Positions 1 to 7,819 of a stretch of 64,000 bases of DNA are shown one piece after another; position 1 is the first letter of the stretch; every line of letters starts with the position of its first letter. The DNA comes from JAENWD01 sp963796915 (GTDB lineage Bacteria > Acidobacteriota > Vicinamibacteria > Vicinamibacterales > JAENWD01), in contig CAWCNI010000002.1 of NCBI GenBank assembly GCA_963796915.1, positions 744,001-808,000 of the forward strand. The letters are read 5' to 3'. Both the position numbers and the translations under genes were made by a program. A model generated the notes under the pieces. That model saw only the letters and a list, made by a program, of their open reading frames with translations. It made no database searches and was not told the DNA's origin.

Positions 1-1
1 C

Positions 2-1891
2 GTTCGGTACGACTTCGGCCCCGGCTTCAAGGCCGTGGATGTGTCGGGCACGATGTCCATCGTCCCGCCGCGGGTGCTCGGCGTCGTGCCCACCTACGTG
101 CCGCGAGTGAACGAAGACGGAAACGAAACGGTGGGGGTTGCATCTGTGCTGCTCCAGGCACCGCTCGGCACCTACCTTGGATGGAACGTCTACCGCTCGG
201 GATTCTTCGCCGGGCAGGGCTGCGGCTTCCAAGGTGGCTGGATTCCGTTCGCCAGGACGAAGGCGGAGCGGCTGGCCAGCAACGACCCGCGACCGTCGCT
301 CGAAGAGCGCTACGGCACGCTCGACCGCTACGTCGCCATCGTGAAGGGCGCGGCGGATGAGGCCGTGCGCAACCGCTTTCTGCTGTCTGACGACGCCGAG
401 CGCCTCGTGCACGAGGCGGAGACCAGCGACATCCTTCCGCACGCTGCAGCATCGGCGCCCGCCGCCACCACAGCCTCCTGCGGGCAACTCGCCTCGATCA
501 CGCTGCCGAACGCGGCCGTTACCGCCGCGCGCGTCTACCCCGCCGGCGAGTTTTCATCCGGACGCACATTCCAGGTGCCGGCGTTCTGCCGCGTCATGGC
601 GACGGCAACGCCGACGCCGGATTCCGACATCAAAGTCGAGGTCTGGCTGCCGGAGGCGTGGAACGGCAAGCTCCTCGGCGTCGACAACGGCGGCTTCTCG
701 GGGGCGATCAATTACGCGGGGCTCGCGGGTGCGGTCACGAAGGGATACGCCGCGGTCAGCACCGACACCGGCCATACCGGCGATCAGATGGAGTTCGGGA
801 TCGGTCATCCCGAGAAGATCGTGGACTGGGCGTACCGGTCGGTGCACGAGATGACGAGGATCGCCAAGCGCGTCGTCGAACGCGCGACGGGACGGGCGCC
901 GGCACGGTCGTACTTCACCGGCTGCTCGACCGGCGGACAACAGGCGCTCAGCGAAGCGCAGCGCTATCCTGCCGACTACGACGGCATTGTCGCCGGCGAT
1001 CCCGGCAACAATCGGATCAACCTGATCTACGGCTTCCTCTGGTCGTGGCTGGCGACCCACGATGCGGACGGCACTTCCATCCTGTCGCGCGCGAAGCTGC
1101 CGGCGCTGGCGCAGGCCGCGGTCGCGGCCTGCGACAAGAACGATGGGCTGGAAGACGGCCTGATCGGCGATCCGCGAACGTGCCGCTTCGATCCGTCCGT
1201 GCTGGCCTGCAGGGGAGACGAAACGAACGCGTGCCTGACGCCGAGACAGATCGATGCGGCGAAGAAGGTGTACGGTGGCGCGACGACGAGGAGCGGACAG
1301 CAGCTGTACCCCGGCTGGAGTCCCGGCAGCGAAGCCGGATGGGCCACGTACATCACGGATCCCAGGGAGCCGGTCCGCATCGGGTTGTTCCGCAGCTGGG
1401 TGTTCCAGGATCCGTCGTGGGACCCGCGTTCGTTCGACTGGGACAAGGATGTCGCCACCGTGAACGCGAAGTATCCGTTCCTCAACGCGATGGCGACCGA
1501 CTATCGCGCATTCCAGTCGCACGGCGGGAAGCTGATCATGTACACGGGTCTTGCCGACCCGGTCGTGACACCATCAGACACGTTCGCGTATTACGAGAGC
1601 GTGGCAAAGGCGATGGGCGGAATCGACGCGACCAGATCGTTCTACCGATTCTTCCCCGTCCCTGGGATGGCGCACTGCGGCGGCGGCGTGGGCCCGAATA
1701 CGTTCGACGCGCTGGCCGCGCTCGAGGACTGGGTCGAGAAAGGAACGGCGCCGGACTCGATTCGCGCGTCCCACGCCACCAACGGCCAGGTCGATCGCAC
1801 GCGTCCGTTGTGCGCGTATCCCGCCGTGGCGCACTATCACGGCGCCGGCAGCGTCGACGATGCGGCGAACTTCAGCTGCGTCGTCCGCTAG
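2..1891 (+). CDS. alpha/beta-hydrolase-tannase fusion protein (5' end outside window)
   Basis: The frame is open from base 2, so the start lies upstream; the first Met is at 35. Counting from that Met (618 residues), about residues 1-135 resemble the C-terminal end of 'alpha/beta hydrolase domain-containing' proteins (Abhydrolase_10 type), ending GTLDRYVAIVKGAADEAV and RFLLSDDAERLV. The rest is a tannase/feruloyl esterase: nucleophile elbow GCSTGG (Cys297, Ser298), Asp508 in YTGLAD, and His547-Cys548 in GMAHCGGG. This is the family's CS-D-HC arrangement, in which a disulfide holds Ser and His together. The tannase part begins where a normal tannase would start after its signal peptide (TASCGQLASITLP), with no signal peptide between, so the join is in frame. 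Likely a secreted esterase acting on plant phenolic or gallate esters. The fusion is unusual; a missed stop or frame error upstream of the window cannot be excluded. Confidence 0.88.
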   Translation, partial: VRYDFGPGFKAVDVSGTMSIVPPRVLGVVPTYVPRVNEDGNETVGVASVLLQAPLGTYLGWNVYRSGFFAGQGCGFQGGWIPFARTKAERLASNDPRPSLEERYGTLDRYVAIVKGAADEAVRNRFLLSDDAERLVHEAETSDILPHAAASAPAATTASCGQLASITLPNAAVTAARVYPAGEFSSGRTFQVPAFCRVMATATPTPDSDIKVEVWLPEAWNGKLLGVDNGGFSGAINYAGLAGAVTKGYAAVSTDTGHTGDQMEFGIGHPEKIVDWAYRSVHEMTRIAKRVVERATGRAPARSYFTGCSTGGQQALSEAQRYPADYDGIVAGDPGNNRINLIYGFLWSWLATHDADGTSILSRAKLPALAQAAVAACDKNDGLEDGLIGDPRTCRFDPSVLACRGDETNACLTPRQIDAAKKVYGGATTRSGQQLYPGWSPGSEAGWATYITDPREPVRIGLFRSWVFQDPSWDPRSFDWDKDVATVNAKYPFLNAMATDYRAFQSHGGKLIMYTGLADPVVTPSDTFAYYESVAKAMGGIDATRSFYRFFPVPGMAHCGGGVGPNTFDALAALEDWVEKGTAPDSIRASHATNGQVDRTRPLCAYPAVAHYHGAGSVDDAANFSCVVR

Positions 1892-2234
1892 AGCCTCAGC
1901 GAAGAAGCAGCGGAATACTCTCGCGCAGGGCGTGCCGCCAGAGGCTCGATACATGGCTGCCACTATTTCGGTGCGCCGGCCTCCGGAGAGCCGTCGCGCA
2001 TTTGTGAGGCATTTGTGGCGTCCCCGACGGGAACCGCAAGAAGGTGGAGTCGGTCCTGGGCGGGTTTTTCCGACCTGGCCGCATGACGTTGCCATCAAGT
2101 CTGACAGTGCTTCCGCCTCACTTTCGCCAACGGGATTTGTCGCCGTCGGCATGGTCGAGCTGCTAGCCCGTGAGCGTCCGGGGCGAGAGACGCTCTCCGT
2201 GCGTGAGGGCCCGCGGGCCGCCGATGCGACGAAA
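1892..2234. other. intergenic, no recognisable feature
   Basis: Between the tannase stop and the GntR promoter. Short open frames exist on both strands but none resembles a known protein, and I see no RNA gene or repeat. Confidence 0.5.
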
Positions 2235-2263
2235 TTGACAGGCGTGGCAATCTGTCCTATTGT
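2235..2263 (+). promoter_or_regulatory. sigma70-like promoter of the GntR-ABC operon
   Basis: A perfect -35 hexamer TTGACA (2235-2240), a 17-base spacer and a -10 hexamer TATTGT (2258-2263, four of six consensus bases). Transcription would start near 2270, only a few bases before the GTG start at 2277, so the transcript would be almost leaderless. Confidence 0.65.
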
Positions 2264-2272
2264 CATATGACA
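2261..2272. promoter_or_regulatory. palindromic operator candidate for the GntR/YtrA regulator
   Basis: TGTCATATGACA is a perfect 12-base palindrome overlapping the -10 box and expected transcription start; flanking CTGTC (2252) and GACAG (2269) partly extend it. YtrA-type GntR proteins commonly repress their own ABC operons from such sites, so autoregulation is likely (inference). Confidence 0.6.
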
Positions 2273-2276
2273 GTAA

Positions 2277-2696
2277 GTGAAGTTCCACCTTAGCTTTAAG
2301 ACCGGCAAGGCCGTGTATCAGCAGATCGTCGACCAGGTGCGGGTGGCGGCGGCTTCCGGCGCACTGCGGGCCGGCGACGGACTTCCGTCGATCCGTCCCC
2401 TGGCTGAAGAGCTGCGGGTCAACAGAAACACGGTCGCGAAAGCGTATGCGGAACTCGAGCGGGCGGGCGTCATCGAGGCGGTGCCGGGCAAGGGCTGTTT
2501 CGTCAACGCGACCGAGTCTCCCCTTCGCAAAGATGTCCGCCGCAAACTCGTCGCTGAGCGGATCGACGATGCGGTCAGTCACGCCCACCACCAGCAGATC
2601 GACAGGGCCGATTTCCTGCGGCTTGCGCAAGAACGCTTCGACGCGTTCGACCGCAGTCGCGTCGCCAACGGGCCAATAGTCAACACGAGCAAATGA
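2277..2696 (+). CDS. GntR family transcriptional regulator, YtrA-like
   Basis: A 139-residue regulator starting at GTG. Residues 10-77 form a GntR winged helix (VYQQIVDQVR, LPSIRPLAEELRVNRNTVAK, GKGCFV). Only a short, roughly 60-residue helical C-terminal tail follows rather than a large ligand domain, which is the YtrA subgroup pattern. It overlaps the ATPase gene by ATGA (2693-2696) and has a palindrome across its own promoter. YtrA regulators usually repress a linked ABC exporter and are relieved by cell-envelope stress or antibiotics; the inducer here is unknown. Family assignment is firm, the regulated function is inferred from context. Confidence 0.9.
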   Translation: MKFHLSFKTGKAVYQQIVDQVRVAAASGALRAGDGLPSIRPLAEELRVNRNTVAKAYAELERAGVIEAVPGKGCFVNATESPLRKDVRRKLVAERIDDAVSHAHHQQIDRADFLRLAQERFDAFDRSRVANGPIVNTSK

Positions 2697-3601
2697 CCGA
2701 ACAATTTCTCGCTATCGACGTCACCCAGCTGGTTCGGCGCTTCGGGCAGACAGATGCGGTAAACGGACTGACGCTGAAGGTGGCGCCGGGGCGCTGCTAT
2801 GGCTTCTTCGGACGCAACGGCGCGGGCAAGACGACGACCATCAATTGCCTCCTGGATCTCGTTCGCCCGACGAGCGGCACAGTCCGCGTCTTCGGGATGG
2901 ACCCGGCGGAGCATGAGGTCGCCGTCAAGTCGCGGCTCACCTATGTACCGGATTACGTGGCGTTCTATCCCTGGATGACAGTGCGGCAGGCACTGGACTA
3001 TTTCGCGTCGTTTCGACGGCAGTGGAACCGCGACACAGAAGCAGCCCTGCTTCGGCAGTTCCGGCTGGATGTTGGGCAGAAGGCCAGCCACCTGTCGAAG
3101 GGGCAACGAACGCAGGTGGCGCTGATTGCGGCCGTCTGCCCCGAACCGGAACTGCTGATACTGGACGAGCCGACGTCCGGACTGGATCCGATCGTCCGGC
3201 GCGAGTTCATCCAGACAGTCATAGGCGCTTACCAGGACAGCGACCCTGGACGGCGGACGATCTTCGTGTCGACTCACCTGATCTCGGAGTTCGAAGGGCT
3301 GATTGACGAATTCACCATCATCGACGGCGGTCGGGAGGTGCTGACGCTGGAGGCGGACGCTGCACGGGCACGGTACCGCCGTGTCTATGCGACGTTTGCG
3401 GACGGACCTCGCCCGGCGCTCGAAGGCCTGCGCGTGGTGAGGCAACGCGGGCGCGAGGTCGAGATCTTTGCTGACGGGAACCTGGACGACGTACTCGGGC
3501 GCATTCGGGCACACGGGCCCGAATCCGTCACCACAGAGGCGCTAAGCCTCGAGGAGATCTTCGTTTCCATGGTGCAGCACGAGACCGCGGCAACTGTATG
3601 A
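2693..3601 (+). CDS. ABC transporter ATP-binding protein
   Basis: A 302-residue ATPase. Walker A is GRNGAGKTTT (residues 40-49), the signature LSKGQ is at 134-138, Walker B is LLILDEP (154-160) and the H-loop His is in STHLIS (His195). The usual Q-loop position reads YVPD. The last roughly 100 residues are the C-terminal extension seen in YtrB/CcmA-type exporters. It is translationally coupled by ATGA to GntR upstream and to the permease downstream, so it should pair with the 3598-5097 permease. The substrate cannot be told from sequence; linkage to YtrA suggests drug or peptide efflux or envelope stress. Confidence 0.93.
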   Translation: MTEQFLAIDVTQLVRRFGQTDAVNGLTLKVAPGRCYGFFGRNGAGKTTTINCLLDLVRPTSGTVRVFGMDPAEHEVAVKSRLTYVPDYVAFYPWMTVRQALDYFASFRRQWNRDTEAALLRQFRLDVGQKASHLSKGQRTQVALIAAVCPEPELLILDEPTSGLDPIVRREFIQTVIGAYQDSDPGRRTIFVSTHLISEFEGLIDEFTIIDGGREVLTLEADAARARYRRVYATFADGPRPALEGLRVVRQRGREVEIFADGNLDDVLGRIRAHGPESVTTEALSLEEIFVSMVQHETAATV

Positions 3602-5097
3602 CCCGACTACCGCTCTCCCTCCCCGCCAAGGAGTTTCGTGCACTCTTCACGACGTGGTCGGTTTGCATGGTCACGGTAGCGGCGACAGCAGCGTTGGGCA
3701 TCACTGCGTCGGCGGCAGTGGGTCTGTTCGTCTGTGCGCTGGGATCGATCGCGCTCGGGACACAGCTGTTCGGACGGGAGTTCGGCAACCGCACACTCGG
3801 TGGGCTTCTGTCCCAACCGGTGGCTCGCGGATCCGTGTTGCTCATCAAGATGGGCGTCCTCGTGGCGCTGGTCGTGTCGCTGGGCGCTCTCTCGATGGCG
3901 TTGTTGCCGGCGACGCCAACCGACCCTCCCGGCTCGTGGGCGTTCTGGGTCGCGCTACTTTTCACGCTATGCGGGCTGTTCGTTGCGCCGTGCCTCACGC
4001 TTCTTACCCGGAGCGGTACCGCGGGCCTCGTCTTCTCGATCGCGGTGGCCGGGGCGATTGCGGTCGGTTGTGAGCTCGTGGCGATCGCCTGCCAGGGCAG
4101 CGCTCCTCCTGAACAGCTCGACGCCGTGCGAAACGTCGGCCTTGTCGGCGCGATGCTGGTGACCTCGGTCCTCGGCGCACTAGGCACATGGTGGGTTTTC
4201 ACGCGCATGGACGTCCTTGAGGGCCACGACCGTGCCGTGCGCCTCGCGCCCTGGCGCGGCAGCTCCACCGAGAGCAGCGCGATTGTCGGCGCCGCGAGGC
4301 GATCACACCCGATTGCGCAACTGGTCCGAAAAGAACTGCACCTGCAGCAGATGTCCTTCGTCGTAGCGCTGTTGTTCGTCCTCTCCTGCGGCGGCCTTCT
4401 GCTGTTCCAGTACCTCGACTCGCGATTGCGGCCGGAGTTCTTCGAGAGCGGGACGACGCTGTATCTGGTATTGCTCGGGATGGTGAGCGGCTCGATCCCC
4501 TGCGCCGAGGAGCGGAGTCTCGGCACCCTGCAATCGCAGCGCTTGTTGCCCGTCTCCACGCGAATCCAATGGATGGTGAAGGCTGGCGTCGCCGTAACGC
4601 TCGTGATCACCTTAGGTGCGGTGTTGCCAGGACTGATGCTGTGGGGGAGTGGCTCGGCGACATGGTGGGCCCGCGTCTGGCCTCTGGCGGTTCCGGTGTT
4701 GGTTCTCGTGACGAGTCTCAGTCTGTTTGTGTCCGCCTTGTGCAGCAACGGAGTTCGAGCGCTGTTGATGGCGATCCCCACGGCGGTCGCCGCGATGCTG
4801 GCGTTGCTCTGGCTGGACGGGACCATTTACACCATGATGGACTGGTGGGCCCGACCCAGGGGATTGATTAATTTCGCGTCGGTCATCTCTTGCCGGCCGC
4901 CTGGACTCAGTCTGCTCGCTGCGGCCGTGATATCGGCCATCCTGCTGCACTATGGCGCCGTCAACCAGCGATCCGTCCACCCTTCGCTGGCCCAGCTGCC
5001 TCGACAACTCGGCTGGACCATCGGGCTCGTCGTTCTCCTCTTCGTGGTTCTTGAACTGGCCACGGCGCAATGGTTCCCAAGGCCGCCCGGGCTCTGA
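3598..5097 (+). CDS. ABC transporter permease (ABC-2 type)
   Basis: A 499-residue membrane protein with about 11-12 hydrophobic segments in two halves joined by a hydrophilic loop near residues 200-245. The first half carries FGREFGNRTLGGLLSQPV and the second the related CAEERSLGTLQSQRLLPV, so it looks like two fused ABC-2 half-permeases. It overlaps the ATPase stop by ATGA and ends the operon. The substrate is unknown. Confidence 0.85.
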   Translation: MTRLPLSLPAKEFRALFTTWSVCMVTVAATAALGITASAAVGLFVCALGSIALGTQLFGREFGNRTLGGLLSQPVARGSVLLIKMGVLVALVVSLGALSMALLPATPTDPPGSWAFWVALLFTLCGLFVAPCLTLLTRSGTAGLVFSIAVAGAIAVGCELVAIACQGSAPPEQLDAVRNVGLVGAMLVTSVLGALGTWWVFTRMDVLEGHDRAVRLAPWRGSSTESSAIVGAARRSHPIAQLVRKELHLQQMSFVVALLFVLSCGGLLLFQYLDSRLRPEFFESGTTLYLVLLGMVSGSIPCAEERSLGTLQSQRLLPVSTRIQWMVKAGVAVTLVITLGAVLPGLMLWGSGSATWWARVWPLAVPVLVLVTSLSLFVSALCSNGVRALLMAIPTAVAAMLALLWLDGTIYTMMDWWARPRGLINFASVISCRPPGLSLLAAAVISAILLHYGAVNQRSVHPSLAQLPRQLGWTIGLVVLLFVVLELATAQWFPRPPGL

Positions 5098-5433
5098 CAC
5101 CGCACTCAGCCACGTCTCTGTTCACTGGCCACCATCGGGTAAGCACGGCGTGCAGCCTGAAATTCGCGGCTGAGATGACCTGGGCGCCTTTGGGTCGTGT
5201 GCGGATGTGCAGTGGGAGACTTCGCGCTACCCGTCGGAGATACACGGGTCCGGGGCTTCGACGGCGACGGTCGGCGCGGGCTCACGGCTTGGTTGTCGAG
5301 AGGTCGCTGGGCGGCCCGCCAGGGATATGGCGCCGCGTGCTCAATACGTGTCTCGACCTTGGCTTTTGAGCGATTTCGGCGGATTGTGATGAAGTGAGAA
5401 GCTGTTAAGTTCTCTGTTTTCAACGAGGAGCAG
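5098..5433. other. intergenic, no recognisable feature
   Basis: No convincing gene on either strand. A weak inverted repeat (GAGAA / TTCTC) followed by TGTTTT lies near 5396-5421 and might end transcription. The relic cluster begins just after this region. Confidence 0.4.
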
Positions 5434-5459
5434 TGGTGGGAATCCCACCCTCTCCGCCA
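5434..5459 (+). repeat. 3' tail of a tRNA-Ser-like sequence (relic or attachment-site remnant)
   Basis: The segment matches the end of a class II tRNA-Ser: T-stem GGTGGG / CCCACC, the acceptor strand CCTCTCC, then the discriminator and CCA. The T-loop has lost its TTCG, leaving only AAT between the stems, and no GGAGAGG 5' acceptor strand lies within about 100 bases upstream. It is therefore not a functional tRNA. Integrating elements often leave such tRNA 3' ends. Confidence 0.6.
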
Positions 5460-5589
5460 CCCTTCGCCAAAACGCTCGCTAGGCTCGCTGGCTACGGTTG
5501 GCGGGCCGCACCCACAACGGCTGCATCGTTCGCTGCCTGCGGTTGGCGGGCGAACGGTCCGAGCACACAGCGAAGGTTGTCCCTCGAAG

Positions 5590-5757
5590 CCCTGGGGCAT
5601 CGACCTGACCATCGAGTTTCGCAGCGAGCCGATGGCCTTGCGGTTCGAGAAGTACTTGAAGTCAGGGGCCGAGTTCGCTTTCGAAAGCCGTCACTTTGTC
5701 GATTCGATCAGGCGCCGGTTGAAGCAGGCGATCGCGATCAGCGAAGGCAGGGAGTAG
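5590..5757 (+). pseudogene. C-terminal remnant of a GIY-YIG endonuclease-family protein
   Basis: Reading from 5590 gives 55 residues ending at the stop 5755-5757, with ALRFEKYLKSGAEFAFESRH. This is the conserved C-terminal block of small UPF0213/GIY-YIG proteins (RALAFEKYLKSGSGRAFAKRH-like). The catalytic N-terminal half, including GIY-YIG itself, is missing: the DNA between the tRNA tail and this piece is a short repetitive stretch. A non-functional relic. Confidence 0.72.
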
Positions 5758-5761
5758 AACG

Positions 5762-5824
5762 ATGGCAAAGAAGGTGCACGTCGTTGGCAGCGGCAATGTG
5801 TTCGCGGACCTCTGGACTTCATAA
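5762..5824 (+). pseudogene. tiny ORF resembling the start of an antitoxin gene (relic)
   Basis: Twenty codons from ATG, MAKKVHVVGSGNVFADLWTS, four bases after the GIY-YIG stop. SGNVFADL resembles the opening of HigA2/XRE-type antitoxins (SGNVFADLGF...), but the frame stops at once and no helix-turn-helix follows. Probably debris rather than a functional peptide. Confidence 0.35.
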
Positions 5825-5910
5825 GTCGAGCAATCGAGTGCGCGCAGGTTGGCCGGTGTCAGTGTGATCTCGAGCGTACCAAGTTTTTCGCGCAGGTGCT
5901 CAGCGGCGTC
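5821..5910 (-). pseudogene. C-terminal fragment of an aldo/keto reductase
   Basis: On the minus strand from 5910 the frame reads EHLREKLGTLEITLTPANLR followed by ALD. This is the familiar C-terminal motif of aldo/keto reductases (LEENLGALDVELTPDDLRELD-like). There is no upstream barrel, no start and no matching stop. It lies immediately downstream of the ABM gene on the same strand and is one of four relics packed into about 500 bases. Confidence 0.6.
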
Positions 5911-5911
5911 C

Positions 5912-6325
5912 CTACTTCGCCTTGGCGCCGAGCAGCACAGGTTCCGTCTCCAGCAGGTTGAGCGCCTTCACCATGCTCTGCGTCCCGGTCTTGTATTTCA
6001 GGAAGTGTGGCGTCTGGATGTGGGCTTCGTAGGCGGCCTGGTTCGCGTACGTCTCGAAGATTCGGATGTGCGTCGGCTGTCCCTTCACCGCAACGGCGTA
6101 CAGGGTGAGAACGCCGGGCTCAACACGAATCGACGTCTCGATCTCTTCCCGAAGGAAGGCCTTGTAGCTCTCAAGCTGAGCTGGATCGATCACCAGTTCG
6201 GCAAGACGCACCACCACGCCAGATGCCGCGGCGCGCGCCGGCTCGGCCGTGAAGGCCCCGCCGAATAACGCTGGTAGGAGCAAGATGCCGATCATCAGCA
6301 GCCGTTCGGTCAGGGTTCGAGTCAC
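5912..6325 (-). CDS. exported antibiotic biosynthesis monooxygenase (ABM) domain protein
   Basis: A 137-residue protein using the GTG at 6325, chosen because it is followed at once by a signal peptide (TLTERLLMIGILLLPALFGG, cleavage near AEPARAAA). An upstream ATG at 6430 would put 35 unlikely residues in front of it. The mature part is one ABM ferredoxin-like domain: VVRLAELVIDPAQLESYKAF, ESIRVEPGVLTLYAVA, IRIFETYANQAAYEAHIQT, FLKY. Such proteins are small cofactor-free quinol monooxygenases or related stress proteins; here it would act in the periplasm. The substrate is unknown. Confidence 0.82.
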   Translation of the reverse strand: MTRTLTERLLMIGILLLPALFGGAFTAEPARAAASGVVVRLAELVIDPAQLESYKAFLREEIETSIRVEPGVLTLYAVAVKGQPTHIRIFETYANQAAYEAHIQTPHFLKYKTGTQSMVKALNLLETEPVLLGAKAK

Positions 6326-6428
6326 GAGGCCATCGTACGAGGGTCCGGAGGTCGCCACAAGCCGTCGGCTACCGGCGCTCGTGCGCGTCTCGACGACGCT
6401 CGAGTCCGGGCTTACCAGGAGAAGACCC

Positions 6429-6612
6429 ATGATCGAAATAGACCCGGGTCAGGATCGAGCCGTCCGTCTGCGCAGGCCGTCCGTGCATCCGGGCTCTGCG
6501 GGGGCACGTCAAGGACGTCCTCGAACTGCTCGCTGCTGGCGCCGAGCGATACGAGATCTTGGCCGATGAGCCCTACCTCGAGGACAAGGGCCTCCGGGTA
6601 ACGACGGCGTGA
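6429..6612 (+). pseudogene. frameshifted DUF433 (VapB-type antitoxin-like) gene
   Basis: Starts MIEIDPGQD at 6429. A one-base shift before 6475 then gives GRPCIRALRG and HVKDVLELLAAGAERYEILA in another frame, ending at the stop 6610-6612. DUF433 proteins normally read (I)xIDPGQxxGRPCIRGxRIRVxDVLxLLAAGxxxxEILxDYPYL, so the match is direct. The end after DEPYLED is also short. DUF433 proteins are often antitoxins of VapC/PIN-type pairs; no toxin is present. A decayed relic. Confidence 0.75.
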
Positions 6613-6674
6613 GCGACCGCCTGTCTGCCCGCTCGCGCGGCCATGGGGTAGTCGCTCCGCCGCCGCTCACGCAA

Positions 6675-7637
6675 TCAGGCCTTGGGCTTGACCATCCCGT
6701 GCATCGTCAGCCAGCTCACGAAGGCATTGAACCAGCCCGTGCTGGTCGTTTCCTTCGGGTACATGCCGAAGCCGTGGCCGCCCTGCTCATAGAGGTGGAA
6801 CTCGGCGGGCTTCTTGGCCGCACGCCAACTGTCGATCAGCCCGAAACCGCCATTGCCGAAGAAAGGATCGTCGGCGGCGAGCGCGACGAACAGTGGCGGA
6901 GCGTCGGCCGGGACGGTCACCGGGGCCAGCGGACCGTAGATGATGCCGATGAACGCCGGCTTGGCGTCCTGCCCGGCCAGCTCGGTCAACAGAGTCAGCG
7001 CGGCACCGGCGGAGAAACCGACCATGCCGATGCGGTCCGGATCGATCTTCCACTCGGCGGCGCGGCGCCGGATCAGGGCGAAGGCGGCGCGCGCGTCCTC
7101 GAGCTGCGGCGCGAGGCCAGCCACCATCTGCTGCGGATCAGGGGGCGCGGCAGGGCGCGGACGCGCGGTGCCTGAGAACATCTCCTTCATCGAGCGTTCG
7201 AATCCGGCCATGTCCGCGGGGGTCTGCTTCAGCCGGTACTTGAGAACGAATGCCGCCACGCCGCGGTCGGCCAGCGCGCGAGCGACATTCCAGCCTTCGT
7301 TCTCCATCGACAGCGTCATGAAACCGCCACCAGGAGCCACGACGACGGCGGCGCCGCTGGCCTTGGCCGGGTCGGGCAGGAACGGCGTGATCGTCGCTAC
7401 CGTCACGTTGCGAGCGAACTTGCTGCCGTATTGGGAGTGCCACGATTCTTGAGCCGCCGCGCCAGGGAGCGGAGCGGTGCCAATCTCGATCGCATTCGGC
7501 TGATCGGGGGTGGCGATCGGCGTCATCTTGTCGTTCAACTGCGCGAAGACCGGCGCGGCAAATGAGCAGGCCGCGACCAGAATGGCCGCCCGGCACACGC
7601 TTCGGCGTGCGGCAATGAGTGTCGAATACGTCATCAT
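6675..7637 (-). CDS. secreted alpha/beta hydrolase (acetyl-xylan-esterase-like)
   Basis: A 320-residue protein with a signal peptide (residues 1-32, ending PVFAQ). The hydrolase has an oxyanion strand APGGGFM (101-107), nucleophile GFSAG (Ser209), acid Asp256 or Asp257 in AADDPFF and His288 in GGHGFGM, followed by WFNAFVSWL. It belongs to the BD-FAE/dienelactone-hydrolase-like group found in plant-polysaccharide loci. Its position beside LacI, GH95 and two CE1-type esterases suggests removal of acetyl or feruloyl groups from glycans. It is divergent from lacI, sharing the 7638-7819 gap. Confidence 0.85.
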   Translation of the reverse strand: MMTYSTLIAARRSVCRAAILVAACSFAAPVFAQLNDKMTPIATPDQPNAIEIGTAPLPGAAAQESWHSQYGSKFARNVTVATITPFLPDPAKASGAAVVVAPGGGFMTLSMENEGWNVARALADRGVAAFVLKYRLKQTPADMAGFERSMKEMFSGTARPRPAAPPDPQQMVAGLAPQLEDARAAFALIRRRAAEWKIDPDRIGMVGFSAGAALTLLTELAGQDAKPAFIGIIYGPLAPVTVPADAPPLFVALAADDPFFGNGGFGLIDSWRAAKKPAEFHLYEQGGHGFGMYPKETTSTGWFNAFVSWLTMHGMVKPKA

Positions 7638-7819
7638 GGCTGTAGGGTTTTCTCCTTACGACTCGCCGGTTCGTTCCGGAAGGCCGCGGCCGATTCTCGC
7701 ACACTGACCAACGGCTGACGCATCGTGAACGTTGCCCATCAACTGGGTGCGGTGGGTCTCGCGTTTGCGGCGCGGCGTCTTGCGTCCAGGCGGACGGCGG
7801 GCAATGATGTCGCCACCAC

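Noticed and set aside
5434..5459. A functional tRNA-Ser gene
   Set aside because: Only the 3' part is present, the T-loop is damaged and no matching 5' acceptor strand or anticodon arm precedes it.
5106..5612. A 168-residue minus-strand open frame upstream of the relic cluster
   Set aside because: It runs across the tRNA tail and repeats, is rich in Arg/Pro/Ser and has no recognisable motif or ribosome site.
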